Below, one piece after another: positions 36,096 through 47,934 of a stretch of 64,000 nucleotides of DNA. Within the stretch, counting starts at the first letter, position 1; every line of letters starts with the position of its first letter. This stretch comes from Nipponacmea schrenckii (lineage: Eukaryota > Mollusca > Gastropoda > Lottiidae): assembly GCA_030562195.1 (NCBI GenBank), contig JAUJPP010000007.1, forward strand, positions 19,713,769 to 19,777,768. The letters run 5' to 3'. Both the position numbers and the translations under genes were made by a program. The notes beneath the pieces are model-generated. The model was not told the origin of the DNA and did not search any database. It saw only the letters and a program-made list of their open reading frames with translations.

Positions 36096-37228
36096 ATGAA
36101 CGAATCAGCTGCATCAAATTTTATTAACTCCCTTGTGAGAAATCTTCAAGTATTGTGTCACAGTAATGTAGAGTTTAGAAATGACATAGAGGTTGTGGGA
36201 CATCTTTATCTGAAAGTTGATAGACAAAAGAAATTCAATTACATTGTAGATGAAAAAGTGTGTAAAAATGATGCTTCTTCAACAATGTTTGTCAGTAACA
36301 GTTATCATTCGGTCAACTTAGCACCCAAAAAGAAAGATGGACAAGCCAATGAAGGCTCAAATAAAACAAACACTGACTCTTCAGACAGTGGTAGTGCTAG
36401 TGCTAGTGCTGATCCAAATCGTGTTAATTCAAAAGGAGAAAATCGATCTGTGCCATCATCACCACATCATCAACCATCATCATCAGGAGATATGTATAGA
36501 ACACCCGTTAAGCGAGGAATGAGATCACCAGAAGCGCCAACCAGAAAACAACCAAGAATGTCAGGGGACATGAGTGGGGGTACAGGACCACAATCTTTCA
36601 GCTTCTCTCTACAACGTGATAGAGAATCGCCTCATAAACCTGATCGCTCAATGTCTCAAGATAGTTCTAGTTCATTTAAAGACACTGGGGGTTCTAGTGA
36701 AGCAGTAGAAATAGATTTAACTAACATTAAAGAGGAAGTTATAGATGATAAAAGTGCTATTCAAGCTAGTTGTTTCTTTAATCAGGAACAACAGCAGATG
36801 TTGGGGCAGAGCAGTGTACCCCGTAAGTTATTTTTCATTATTCTGTACTAAGGAAATTTTGATTGTCTGAGCAGTTTTCCTTTTTATTGCATATGCATAT
36901 ATATAAGCATTTATAGGTCATTTGAAAATGGACCAGATATTATTAAAAAAAAGTCAAGAAAATCAATCTTGGTTGTGTGCCGTATGTACAAAGGAATGCC
37001 CGCAATAGTTTAATAACAGTGTAATAACAGCTTTTATTTGATTTTATTTTTCAGCCTTCCCAAAAGAACCTGGTTCTGATGACATGGGTTTATACCCAGT
37101 CTCATTACATGCTAACGAGAGTCCTAACATAGACAATCTCTCACAATTAGCCAGTAATCTAGCCAGCGGATCATCTCAAGGAAACCCATTCAGTCAATCA
37201 CCTCAACAAATGCCACAATTTTTATCAG
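36096..37228 (+). CDS. Gene D constant region: shared N-terminal domain, Ser-rich linker, SIM/SUMO motifs (two exons)
   Basis: Exon 36072-36822 (ATG at 36096, 24 bases after the acceptor) and exon 37055-37228 give a common part of 300 codons ending on a phase-1 donor (tcag|gtacgt). Residues ~8-73 are the domain shared with genes A-C (NFINSLVRNLQVLCHSNVEF, EVVGHLYLKVD, FNYIVDEKVC). Residues ~95-200 are Ser/Gly/Pro-rich with a basic S/T-P cluster (RTPVKRGMRSPEAPTRKQPR), a likely nuclear signal. VEIDLT (204-209) looks like a SUMO-interacting motif and IKEE (K212) like a sumoylation site. Exon 2 is Ser/Asn/Gln-rich without a recognised fold. Both exons end in phase 1, so exon 2 could also be skipped. 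The protein gains its DNA-binding domain from one of the downstream terminal exons. Confidence 0.85.
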
Positions 37229-40200
37229 GTACGTTGAGTTTCTTCAAATTTCAGAATGTCTGTCTATTGATATGGAACAATATCTAATATTATTATCTAA
37301 TGAGCTTGTGAACTTATTAAGGGTTTTATTTTGAGATATTCATGTAACTAATAATAACACTCTTACAAAAAATCGCGGATTTTTAGTCTAGAACCCAAGT
37401 TCAAAGCTTTATTGCTGTAGCAGATGGTGCTACAAAGATCCATGGCATACTCACCAGATTTGAACATACTAAAAGAAATCACTTAGCTTTATACTTTACA
37501 CTTTTGGTCAAATAATATTTTAAATATTACCTTATTTGAATCTTGAATCAAAGTCCAAAACCTGATAGCTATAGCAGTGTGCTACCATGAGCGTGCCTAG
37601 TAATATGGATTAACTGAGGCAAAGAATACACAAAAATGATAACGCTGTTTTGAGCTTTTGTTGATCTCTATCTTATAAATAATTTTAATTAGTACAAGTC
37701 CAAGAGTTGTGGCTACCATAAAAAAAAATATATGGTCTACTTTCATTAAGACTTGAGAGAAACAAACTTAAATACCTGTTATTACCTATCAACATTTATG
37801 TTTTGATCAACCTTTTATATCGTCCTTATTTCATATTAATTTGATTCTTGAGCAGAAGTCCAAATCCTAATTGCTATTGCTGGATTAGCTACTGAAATAC
37901 AGGCCATGCTAATAATATTAAAGAAAAAACAGCCGTTTTGTTTCTGGTGCTAATTTAGCGTCTTTGAATTGAGTTCAGTCCTATAAACGAAGTGATTGAT
38001 TAGAAATTGTTTGATAATTCCTATAGACAGACAATCATTTATCAATGACAAAACATTTAAACAAAGTAATCAAAATGGATCTCCTTATTTATCAAATTTT
38101 AGAAATGTTTTACTCGCTTAACATTTATCAGTCCTTTTGAAAAGACTGGTTGGGCTTTCACATGCTTTGAGAAAATAACATCAATTTTTGATGTGATTTG
38201 CTTTCAAAACCAAGAATAACTCCCCTGATACATTGATTCTGGTACTTTGTCTTCTGGTAGGCCAGCTTGAAACTTTGATCTTTGCATCCAGACCTAGGTA
38301 CAGAATTGTCAGATATCTTTATTTGAATATGTGTAAATGTTTTGTCATTAAAATCATATATTAGCAGTCACAGAAAAACATCTTGAAATAAAGAAAATCA
38401 TCCAAATATTTTGAGAAATAATTTTTTTCTAGTGTCCATTTTCAATTATGAAGCATTATTACTATTATTCTAGAATAATTTGTGGTGACTTTCTCTTACT
38501 TCAAGATGTTTAAAAAGTTTTTCAAATCTTTTTGAGTTAACAGACTTATATTTTGGAAAATATTTTGATGTTTGAATAAACCCCTTTCTTCAATTACTTA
38601 CACAATATAAATCTTTATATATTTTGTTTGTCATTCTGAGGGTTTGTCAGTCTGAGAGTGTTTGCCAACAATCTGTACAAATTAAAAGTTTATTTAGTCA
38701 CAGTGCAGCCCACAGAATAATTATGAACAAAATATATAGAGGCGTATTTTACCCAATCTGTTGTTTTCTCACAAAGTATGACCACATTCCCAACCCAGCC
38801 TTTTCCACTTTAGTAATAAATGTGTAGTTACTGAAGAAAGGGCAAAATTCACTGTGATAAATCACTTCCTTCAAGTTGATATATCTAAACTGCAATTTTT
38901 GAATCAAAATTGTCAATCTGTTGATGAGTTCCAAACTATAAGTCTGTTAGCCGGCCCCTATTCTATAAATGTGGAGTAATTGTCAAAACTTAATCATGTC
39001 CGTCCAGTCCTCTCATCTTACACATAGAAATTCACAGATGGTTTGCTATTCAAATTTTCTTTCATAATTTATTAAAAGATCAAATCAGAAATGGCCAAAA
39101 ATGATTATTATTTTTATGATTGTATGTGAAATTAGAAAGTAAGATTAAATTGAATATGTATTCTGCTGTGAGGGTGCTATATCCAAGATCCCTGAGATTG
39201 GTAATTGACAGAATGCTTTAAAGGAGGGAAGGAATAACCAATATTCAGCTAGCGAGTCAGTCATAAAGCCCTTTGAATCTGCTTTTCCAACTTTATACCT
39301 GTTTTTAGTATTTAATTTTTCCAAAATTATAATAGGCTAATATTGACAACCACAAATTTCAATAGAATTTGGCTCATTCATGCTCTTTTCTTGCATTCTT
39401 TCATTGACCTGCTTTATATGTGTTAGAAAGTAGATGGTTTCTCAGATTACACTTTATATTTAGCTCCAATTGAAGTTAAACCAAGTATGAATGTTCATGA
39501 AACATCTACCTTTTATCCAATATACAGCTCAAGATAATTATTTTTCTTCACATTACTTCTTCACCTTGCCAAAAATATCATTTGAAAATGTAGTACATGT
39601 ATAAAAATAAGTATCTTAAGCTGCATTTCAATCAGATTGTTGTTAAAATCAAATCCACAATATTTTCTGAATCTTCAAATGGAAGGTTTATTGTTGTGTT
39701 TAAATTTTGTGGATTCGATATGTGTTTATAGCTGATAGCATTGAAAGAAATATTAATAAATCTTGCTGAAAATAATTATTTTGTTCTGAAAGATTGATTT
39801 CAAATTCAAGTAGTGAACCATTGTCTACTTTATTGTAAGAATTGAATTCAAAGCTATCACTTAAAATAAACACTTTGTTTTAAAGACTCAAATTAAGGAA
39901 AGTTGGTACTTGATCTATCCATTTCAAAGGGCACCAAATAACGTTGAATAAAAGATATAGAAGGTATAACATTTGACATAAGGTCATTTAAAGTAGACTT
40001 GAGTACCGTATCTTATTCTGATACCACTTGAATTCGAGCTCGTTATATTACCTTCAATCACAGACAAATTAACATTGTTAATAATGATGCAAATGAAAAA
40101 CTGAAATTTTTGAACATTACTTAAAAGTAACATAATCAGGCTTATAGAAAAAGATTCAAATTTAACATGTTAAAGTGAACTTTCTTTGATTTGAGTTTAA

Positions 40201-40949
40201 AAAAATGACAAGGTAAGTAAGATGTTTTTTTTATGTCCCTTTATCTGACTATACAATACAAACAATTGTCATACCGATACGGAAAATAAACATAGACAAG
40301 ATGTAGAAGCTTCACTTGAATCTATAAACATAAACTTAAATGATAAATAAACTCAATTTACGTGAATATTGAACATAAAATATATCTCGCTCTATTGTGT
40401 ATATGTTGTGTCAAGGTTGTATACACCCAAAGTATCAAATATTATTTCCACTTCCAAGTTAAAAGACAATAATTGAAGAATTGAGTAATACTTTTATGAT
40501 TGTCATTGAATGATCGAGTTTCTTTTAAAATATTTAAAACTATTAAAATGAAACAATAAATGTTCTGTTTGAACAAGTCATAGTCTATTTGATGTATAAG
40601 TAGGTAGGGCCATAGTTTTAAGAAAGTTAAAGTTTTCACATTTTTTATCCGGGTATTTTTCGTTGCTTAAGATAATAGTTTTAACAAAGTTTTTGAAAGT
40701 TGGGTATTTAGAACAAAATGGATTTAGTTCGTGAATTTGATCTTAGATGTTCTACAGTATGCATTAGACACTTGAATCCCTTATATGGCTTTATATAATA
40801 CACTTTGAACATTCTGATGAATTGGGTAACTTGTATTCAAATTCAAACACTGTAATATATTTGATTCTCTGTAACGAAACCCTGGTCTACGATATATAAA
40901 GGGATTGATCTGGACTGAAGATTGACAGATTCTTTCGTTTAATTTTCAG
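37229..40949 (+). other. Large intron before the terminal-exon array
   Basis: 3.7 kb of AT-rich sequence with no HTH-like coding segment in any frame. It separates the constant exons from the array. Confidence 0.45.
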
Positions 40950-41167
40950 AACTGTTGGCCAGGAAACCTTATAAAGAGTTAACATTGAATGAAAAAGTGA
41001 AATTAATAGAATCGTACCAGGCTTACCCTAAACCTACACAACAAGATCTGGCCAACCAATTTGGTATAGGGTCGGCCACAGTTCACAGGATATTAAAAAA
41101 GAAAGAGGAAATTTTAATTGAATTTGAAAATTCTCAGATGAAACAAAAAACTGTTACTAAGTTTTGA
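40950..41167 (+). CDS. Gene D alternative terminal exon 1 (CENP-B/Psq-type HTH)
   Basis: Acceptor tttaattttcag; two bases complete the codon left open by the constant donor; TGA ends the exon. 71 residues. The domain runs from KPYKELTLNEKVKLIESY (helix 1) through DLANQFGIGSATVHRILKKK (helix 2, turn, recognition helix) to EEILIEFE. This L-T-L-x-E-K...LA-x-x-F/Y-G-I/V...T-V-x-R-I-L-K-x-K layout is that of the CENP-B N-terminal / pipsqueak helix-turn-helix, also found in pogo/Tigger transposases, and it binds DNA. No DDE or CENP-B second HTH follows. Joined to the constant exons it gives a 372-residue protein. It is the most family-typical member of the array. Confidence 0.85.
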
Positions 41168-41567
41168 TCAGTGACCTTGAACTTATTGTTTAGTTCTCTT
41201 ATCTTTGCTGCTGACATGTGATTTGGATTTGGAACAGTTGATAAGACCTGTATTGTTTTAACTGTTTAATTGTATTGTAATATTCTGCATTTAATGCATA
41301 TTTAAATTTACTTGGTATTGTTTGTTATATATGTTGGTTATATATGATGTGTTTTATCTGGCTTCAACTAAATAACACTACGAAAAATAACTCTTATAAA
41401 ATTCTGTTAATATTGGAACTTGATACCATGCAATGTATATGGCAAAGGATTCTTTATGAAGCAATTTGATTAAAAGATAACATTTACAATCAAAGATGTG
41501 AGTCAGCTTTGCTCAAAGATATGGTGACAAAATATAATAATAAGGAAAGTAGTTCTTTCTATTTTAA

Positions 41568-41860
41568 GGAGCTGCGGTGACTCTCTGCAAAGGTCGAGTA
41601 GAACTATCAGATTTTTCAACCAGGTTTTCCCATGTCAGTGATGCAGGTCAGAAGAGGGACTGACATGGAAAAAGCGTCTAGTCATTTCGATGTGACAAAA
41701 AAAACGTGGCTCCATGTGGTACAGGCTGTGCACGTTAAAGATCCCTCGACAGTTGGAAATTGCAAAAAGAGTAGACTAATGCTCAGTGCACACTGCATGG
41801 CAGTCTTCATTAGCCCTTAAGGTGCAGAAGAGTAGGACGTAAAACTCCATCCATTTAATT
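41568..41860 (+). mobile_element. SINE, reference copy of the family in this window
   Basis: Head GGAGCTGCGGTGACTCTCTG, body with GGCTGTGCACGTTAAAGATC followed by CCTCGACAGTTGG, tail GGTGCAGAAGAGTAGGACGT. It shares head, body and tail with the minus-strand copies in the gene C introns. It lies between terminal exons 1 and 2 of gene D. Confidence 0.6.
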
Positions 41861-42042
41861 TCATTCGTTTATATTTTAAAAGTCTCATAGCTTCATTAAC
41901 CTGAACATAATTCATCCCCTTCCAATAACTTGAAAAAAAAAATAGTATTAAACGATTAAAGATATTGGAATATTTATTAATTTATCAAAATAAATCTCTA
42001 AAACTTTAAAGAGCAGTAATGTTCAAATCCTGTCTCTTTCAG

Positions 42043-42248
42043 ATTCTCTACAAATTCGAAGGTATAAAGAGTTGAATCTAGAAGAGAAGGTAGAACTAAT
42101 CAATGAATATGAGAGTGAGAATACCTCCATGCTTATCTTGGCTAAAAGATATGGAATCGCTCGACAAACAGTGTCTAGAATATTGAAGAGAAAAGATGAA
42201 TATCTGTCCACATATTCACAGAAAATGATGAAGTGTCAAACATATTAA
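42043..42248 (+). CDS. Gene D alternative terminal exon 2 (HTH)
   Basis: Acceptor gtctctttcag, 67 residues, TAA. Helix 1 YKELNLEEKVELINEYES, HTH core ILAKRYGIARQTVSRILKRK, then DEYLSTYS and a short tail. This exon is distinct in having Ala-Arg-Gln before the TV of the recognition helix. An AATAAA lies 94 bases after the stop. Confidence 0.85.
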
Positions 42249-42341
42249 AATATTTAACAGATAGATCATGCATTATTAAATAATTTTAGTGAAAGATAGG
42301 TATGTGAACTCCCTGAATGTTAATAACAATCTCAGTATATG

Positions 42342-42347
42342 AATAAA
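42342..42347 (+). terminator. Candidate poly-A signal for terminal exon 2
   Basis: AATAAA 94 bases past the TAA, followed within 25 bases by a T-rich stretch (ctgtttcttt). It supports exon 2 being a true 3' end. Confidence 0.5.
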
Positions 42348-42680
42348 GAAAAATCAAACTGAACAACTGTTTCTTTAAATTACAAATAAAACTCTCAGTT
42401 TCTCCTTGAATCATTGGAGTCACAACTTCATATTACTGTGTATTAATTTAAAAAACAAATATAAATCTGGCCACACATCGATTATCTAAACAATCTTGGA
42501 GTTAGTATATCCTAGAAACTGCTAGAAGTTGTTCTTAAGACCCAAAAAAACATTTTATGCATCAATTTTGTTTTAAGTACAGTATTTCTCTTCTACAGTT
42601 ACAACAGATTCTTAATGTTGCTTATTTGGGGTACAAAACTGAAATGAATTTTAACATTTTCTCGTTGATTATCATTTCAG

Positions 42681-42913
42681 TTTTTCCCAAGTCAAGACAA
42701 CATTTATCACTAAAAGAAAAGGTTCAGCTTATTGAAATGTATGAAAACCATCCAGAAAAGGGAAATTTGAGAATCTCCGATTTAAGAACAACTTTCAATA
42801 TAGGACGTGCTACTTTATTTCGAGTTTTACAAAGAAAATCAGAATATTTATTAGAATATGAAAGAAGCCGAGAAAGTGGAATTGATTTGGACATGAAACA
42901 AATGTTTTATTAA
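42681..42913 (+). CDS. Gene D alternative terminal exon 3 (HTH)
   Basis: Acceptor attatcatttcag, 76 residues, TAA. Helix 1 RQHLSLKEKVQLIEMYEN. A longer helix 1-2 loop (HPEKGNLRIS) precedes DLRTTFNIGRATLFRVLQRK. The usual LA at the start of helix 2 is LR here, and TV is TL, making it one of the more divergent members. Tandem AATAAA follows 272 bases after the stop. Confidence 0.82.
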
Positions 42914-43184
42914 ATACATCACATTCTTCAAAATCACACATTGCCCATGTATGTTTATCTGAGACTCATGGTTGTTTATTTTGCAGCATTTTTATTGCTC
43001 ATTTATAATCTATGAAATGATGTCTTGAGTGTCAAATGAAAATAGGATAATCATATTTATTTTGGGGAGTCCGATATTAAAGTGTGAGAAATAATCTTTG
43101 TATTTGTGATATTCGATTTTTCAATTACTGAAGATATAGTTAAAATTATAGTGTTATTTTGAGATGTCCCCATCATATTATTGA

Positions 43185-43197
43185 AATAAAAAATAAA
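43185..43197 (+). terminator. Candidate poly-A signals for terminal exon 3
   Basis: Two AATAAA hexamers (43185-43190, 43192-43197), followed by 'gatgccttcctttattttc'. Confidence 0.5.
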
Positions 43198-43470
43198 GAT
43201 GCCTTCCTTTATTTTCATTTATTTATATATAATATTTATGATTATTGATACTTCTCTCAATCCAAAGTAGAGGCGTTCTAATGATCAAGAAAAACAATAG
43301 TTTGTCTCATGATAATTAACTAGTATTTAGCTAATAAATAAGGAATTGAAATGATATATCGATCAAATTCCATTAGAGAGACAACTCTCTGTCTTTTCAC
43401 AGCCAAACATCAACTGACTATTTTACAAAAAAACTAAAAAGAAACTGAAGTATTTTCTGTGTCTTTTCAG

Positions 43471-43763
43471 ATTTTTTTAGTCATAGAGAAAAGATACAAC
43501 TTACATTAGCAGAAAAAGTTAAAATGATTGAAATGTATGATAGGAAATTTAAGAAATATGAGCAGGCAGGACCAGCCATTAAAGTTGTCTGTGATCATTT
43601 TAAGATATCTAGAGCAACTGCTTACAATCACTTGAAAGTGAGACAAAAAATATTTCAACAATATGAAAAAGAGACAGGAATTAAACCACATGTTACAGAT
43701 GTGACTGAAGAGATAACTACTGGTGAAAATATTGGTAGCATTCCTATGACTTTCCCTTCATAA
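43471..43763 (+). CDS. Gene D alternative terminal exon 4 (HTH with long acidic tail)
   Basis: Acceptor ctgtgtcttttcag, 96 residues, TAA. Helix 1 IQLTLAEKVKMIEMYDR, extended Lys-rich loop KFKKYEQAG, core VVCDHFKISRATAYNHLKVR. The canonical LA of helix 2 is VC and the recognition helix has TAYNHL instead of TVxRIL. It is the longest exon of the set: about 30 extra Thr/Glu/Gly residues follow the domain (TDVTEEITTGENIG), which no other exon has. Confidence 0.82.
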
Positions 43764-44473
43764 CACCTTTTTGGAAGACTGGAAAGAAAAATTTCACATA
43801 TAGACTGTTCTCTTAGGATTTGTACTTTGATGTAACCATAATACAGCAAGACTAAAAATGTCTTTGATATTGACAAATCCAAGACTCGAAATTGATAAAT
43901 ATTGTGACCCACTTAAGATTTGTTAAATATTTACAGCCTACTTATTCTTTAAGTGTGTCATCAAATATATATTTTAAGTTGTAAAACTAATCTTTTTTAA
44001 GCATGTTGTGAAAATTATATTGTTTAATTTATGATATAAAAACATTGTGTGGTCTGTTGGCTGACATAATGACAATTTCTATTCATTTCTGTCAGATAAA
44101 TGTGTTTTTTATTAAACACATAAATTTCCACTGTGTTATTATCCTTCAAATGTATGTAATAGATTAGAAGGAGATTCTAAATCCTATGATATATCTATCT
44201 TTATACAATATAAAGCATTAAACATAACAAGAAAAGCATTTCATTGCATCTGCAGCCTTCTTCAGTGAAGCTGTAAACTAAAGTTAACTGAGAAAGGGGT
44301 TTCTAACAAGTAAACAATTTTCTATTTCGCATTCCTTTTCATAAAAAAAAGTGTCCAATCTTCTGCCAGTGCTTCCAAGAAAAAACCTGTGTAGACTTCT
44401 TACCCTATCAGCTGAATTTTTATAAGGATTCCAACATTTCAATCAATGACTCTACATCTTGGTGTCATTTCAG

Positions 44474-44706
44474 ATATATTGGTTGACAAGCGTAAAACTA
44501 TTACACTAGAACAGAAAATTACTATATTAACAGCACTTGATAATGAAGATAAGAATAAAGCTAAAATGGATCGAATTCAGACTATTTGTAAAAAGTTTGA
44601 TATTTCTAAAACATCTTTATATAGAATTATTCAGAAAAGAGATAAATTGTTTGAAGAATATCAAGCTAAAACATCAGATCAACTGTTTAGTGAACATTCA
44701 TATTAA
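44474..44706 (+). CDS. Gene D alternative terminal exon 5 (HTH)
   Basis: Acceptor gtgtcatttcag, 76 residues, TAA. Helix 1 RKTITLEQKITILTALDN, loop EDKNKAKMDR, core TICKKFDISKTSLYRIIQKR, tail DKLFEEYQAKTS. Helix 2 begins IC instead of LA. AATAAA at 44732-44737 is only 26 bases after the stop, and another at 45024-45029 is a second candidate. Confidence 0.82.
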
Positions 44707-45239
44707 AATATCTACCATCACTAGCTTCAATAATAAATCACTTACAGAAACTGGCCATTATATTTCAAATCACTGTAGTTGACCATGTGACACTGACATT
44801 GTAAAAGCACAACTTTGCGGCATTCTAAGATTTGTCACAAATTCAAATAATGTGATCAATCGCGTCGCTACACCAATATTTCTTACAAGACCAATGTAAA
44901 GTTCTTAAACACAGTTCATCTAACACTTAGTGTATTACTGTTGTAAATATACTCCTGTATATAAAACATTATGTACCTGATTGAAAAAGTCATTTATTAT
45001 AAATTTCCTAGACATTTTGATCCAATAAACTTTGTAATTTTGTTAATCTTAATATGTCAGTTATATTTGAATAAAGTTTATAAACAAGTATATTCCATCT
45101 TCTTACATTGCTTAGCCTATTTTTCTTTTTCTTAAACTTTTTACTAGTTAATATATATGGTCTTAGTTTGGCTCCGTGGGACCTCAAACTCAATCCACCA
45201 TTATGACATATCTAATAAAGAATTTCTGTTAAATTTCAG

Positions 45240-45475
45240 AAAGAGATCTCATGATTTTAATGCCTAAAAGCAGAAATAGAAATGATATATCATTGGAGGA
45301 AAAGATCAAGTTAATACAGGAATTTGAAGAGAGTGACATTGAGAAACAAGGGGTCAAAGTTCGCTATTTTGCTGACAAATTTGGTGTTGGTCAGAGTACT
45401 GTGTATATGTATCTAAAAAATAAAGACCGATTCCTTAAACAATATGAGAAACAGAATACTGATATATATCAATAA
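45240..45475 (+). CDS. Gene D alternative terminal exon 6 (HTH)
   Basis: Acceptor gttaaatttcag, 77 residues, TAA (which overlaps an AATAAA). The N-terminal lead-in is longer (ERDLMILMPKSRNRN). Helix 1 DISLEEKIKLIQEFEE, core YFADKFGVGQSTVYMYLKNK, end DRFLKQYEKQ. It resembles exons 7 and 8 in having an aromatic before helix 2 or in YxYLK at the recognition helix. Confidence 0.85.
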
Positions 45476-45862
45476 AATTTGAAACTGGTTTGAGGTTTAT
45501 TTAAATCAGTGCTGTGAGAAGAAAAAACATTTGAAGTATTGCCATAATTGTTATAATTGCTCATACAGACATCTTTCTTTGCAAATATTCTATCCATGTT
45601 TCTTGTGCTTCTTTATCCACGAAATTTTCTATAAGTCTTATAAACAGTCAATAGTTTGATATAAGTATTACCGGTCGAGATGTTATATATATGTATATAT
45701 TTGAAAATAAGGGAACCATTGTTTAAAGATTATAAAGGGCCTTTCATATTTAAGACTAATGCGTAGTTAATATTTGGTCTTCCTAGAGAAATTAGATATC
45801 ATCCCCTATAATATGTTCACCTAAAGTAAACAGTGATCTTACAATTTTCTCTTCAATTTCAG

Positions 45863-46095
45863 AGAAATGTGTTATAAATACCTTAAAAAACAACAGAAGC
45901 TGTAAAAAACTACCACTAATTGATAAGATACGTTTAGTTAACGAATTTGAAAACAGTCCTGAAAAACCAAAAGCTACGGATATGGCAAAAAAATATGGAA
46001 TAGGACTTAGCTCTGTGTATTATTTTTTAAAAGAAAAACATAGATATTTAGAGGAATATAAAAGACTATTTGCAACAGAAAGTGACAATGTTTGA
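45863..46095 (+). CDS. Gene D alternative terminal exon 7 (HTH)
   Basis: Acceptor tcttcaatttcag, 76 residues, TGA; no in-frame ATG precedes the domain, so it can only be expressed by splicing. Lead-in CVINTLKNNRSCKK, helix 1 LPLIDKIRLVNEFENS, core DMAKKYGIGLSSVYYFLKEK, end HRYLEEYKR. The usual E in EK of helix 1 is D. AATAAA hexamers lie at 46535-46540 and 46546-46551. Confidence 0.85.
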
Positions 46096-46534
46096 TAATT
46101 TACACTTTGTATTCCAATAATAGATATTCTAACTCTTAGGGAGGACCAAAAAATTGAGTCTGTTCACCAGTAGACTTGACTGGTGTCCAAACTATACAAC
46201 AGAATCCCACTAGGATTAACAAAACCATGAAACTAAATAATTATCTGCATTTTGCAATAATAACTAAGTTGAATTGATATATTGTATTACATAGAGATTC
46301 TATTCTATAAACTGATGATGTAATACCCTATTGTGTTTGAGACTTTTATCTCCATTCTAAGAGTTTGTATTATTGGTATTGATGGGAAGGATACTTGTAA
46401 CACAAAGTTGCTTTCTTGTCACCGTTTTGTTGAAACTTCTATGCAAATCATATTCTATTTGTTATGTTAATTATGTTATTAAAGAATATTTTAATATATA
46501 TTTTTTATTTTTGTGAAGAGAAAAATTTATGGAT

Positions 46535-46551
46535 AATAAAGTAAAAATAAA
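46535..46551 (+). terminator. Candidate poly-A signals for terminal exon 7
   Basis: Two AATAAA hexamers within 17 bases followed by 'tgttcctttg', about 440 bases after the stop. Confidence 0.4.
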
Positions 46552-47022
46552 TGTTCCTTTGAATTCATCCACATCCACATTTCTATACAGTTTTCACTAT
46601 GTGTTCACTATGCAAATATCTAAGTTTTATGCTGGTTCATATTGAACACGATGTATGATATCAGTATTTTACAATTCATACTAAACATATTCTACCTCAC
46701 ATTCGCATAGCATTTTACCTAAACATAGGATTAATATCTCAACTCAATAAGAGTTTATATATTCATCAGTGGATTTACTCAGTGTTATAAATAAATGATA
46801 TTATAAGACCATAACAATAATCCATTCAAATACAATTATTGAACAAAGCCAAAAACACATTCAGTAAAATATTAGTGAATAATATAATCTTTTCAAGAGG
46901 ATAGAGTTTGTTCATGTCAATATGACTTATGCTCACAATTCAGAAGTTAGCTCCTTCCAACTACCCAAACTGTATCCCTTTCATGCACTTAAAAGCTGAT
47001 TACTATTTTTATTGAATTTCAG

Positions 47023-47255
47023 ATGTTCGTAAATATCTGCCGAGATCTCGAACTAAAACGAACATCCCTATAGCTGATAGGATACAGTTAATATTGGATT
47101 ATGAGCAGTGCCCCTATAAACCTAAAGCTAGTTATATTGCTAAACAATATGGTATTGGTGAAAGTACAGTTTATTTATATCTAAAAGATAAAGAAAAATA
47201 TTTCTCTCAGTATAGGCAAATGCTGAGCAAAAATGAACAGGCTGATAATTTGTGA
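47023..47255 (+). CDS. Gene D alternative terminal exon 8 (HTH)
   Basis: Acceptor attgaatttcag, 76 residues, TGA. Lead-in VRKYLPRSRTKTN, helix 1 IPIADRIQLILDYEQ, core YIAKQYGIGESTVYLYLKDK, end EKYFSQYRQ. Same length as exon 7 and similar over the HTH (YGIG...YxLK), so the two are probably duplicates. Helix 1 has ADR in place of xEK. AATAAA at 47437-47442. Confidence 0.85.
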
Positions 47256-47683
47256 AATTGAAATGGAAAGGAGTAAGTGTTAAGGAATAATTGAATTAAG
47301 TCTTGATCTTATATATGTTAGTTGTTTGACTAAGTATTATTTGGCATACCTGTATAAATGACAAAAATCAGACCTAAAACAATAAGGGTGTGGACATATT
47401 TTGAAAATCAGACAATATTTTGGATTCCAAAGTTTTAATAAAATTGATTTCTGGCTCTTTTCTGCCTCTTTTTACTCTATCTATAAGGACAAAAATCAGG
47501 AATAAGTAACTCTGACTAAAAGTTGACATAATTTATTAACAATGCTTATTTTAAAGCTTTCTCTTGGTTCTTATTTTACTATCTTGTCATTCAACAACAT
47601 AAATAACTTGACAGGTATTTAAGCCATTAAAAGGTAACACATTTCTAGGATTTGCCTAATTTGGTGTTCATTTTGAATTTCAG

Positions 47684-47934
47684 AATATGATAAATGGTGT
47701 AATGAATATTTGTCGACAAACAGAACGCCTAGAAAGGATCTGACTACAGGCAACAAATTAAAATTGATACAAAAATTTGAAGCGAGTAATAAAAAAAGGT
47801 CGGAAATCGTCTCTGACCTTATGAATGAGTTTGGAGTGTCCAAGAGCACTGTGTTTTATATCATTAAAAGCAAACAAAAGATATTGAAATTACATGAGGA
47901 AAAAATGAGCAGACTTGCATTGTTAAAGAAGTGA
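47684..47934 (+). CDS. Gene D alternative terminal exon 9 (HTH, YxKWC lead-in subgroup)
   Basis: Acceptor cattttgaatttcag, 82 residues, TGA. Lead-in EYDKWCNEYLSTNRTPRK, helix 1 DLTTGNKLKLIQKFEASN, core DLMNEFGVSKSTVFYIIKSK, then QKILKLHEEKM. It shares lead-in, helix 1-2 spacing, the DLM start of helix 2 and the intron sequence before the acceptor with exons 10 and 11. AATAAA at 47940-47945, 6 bases after the stop. Confidence 0.85.
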
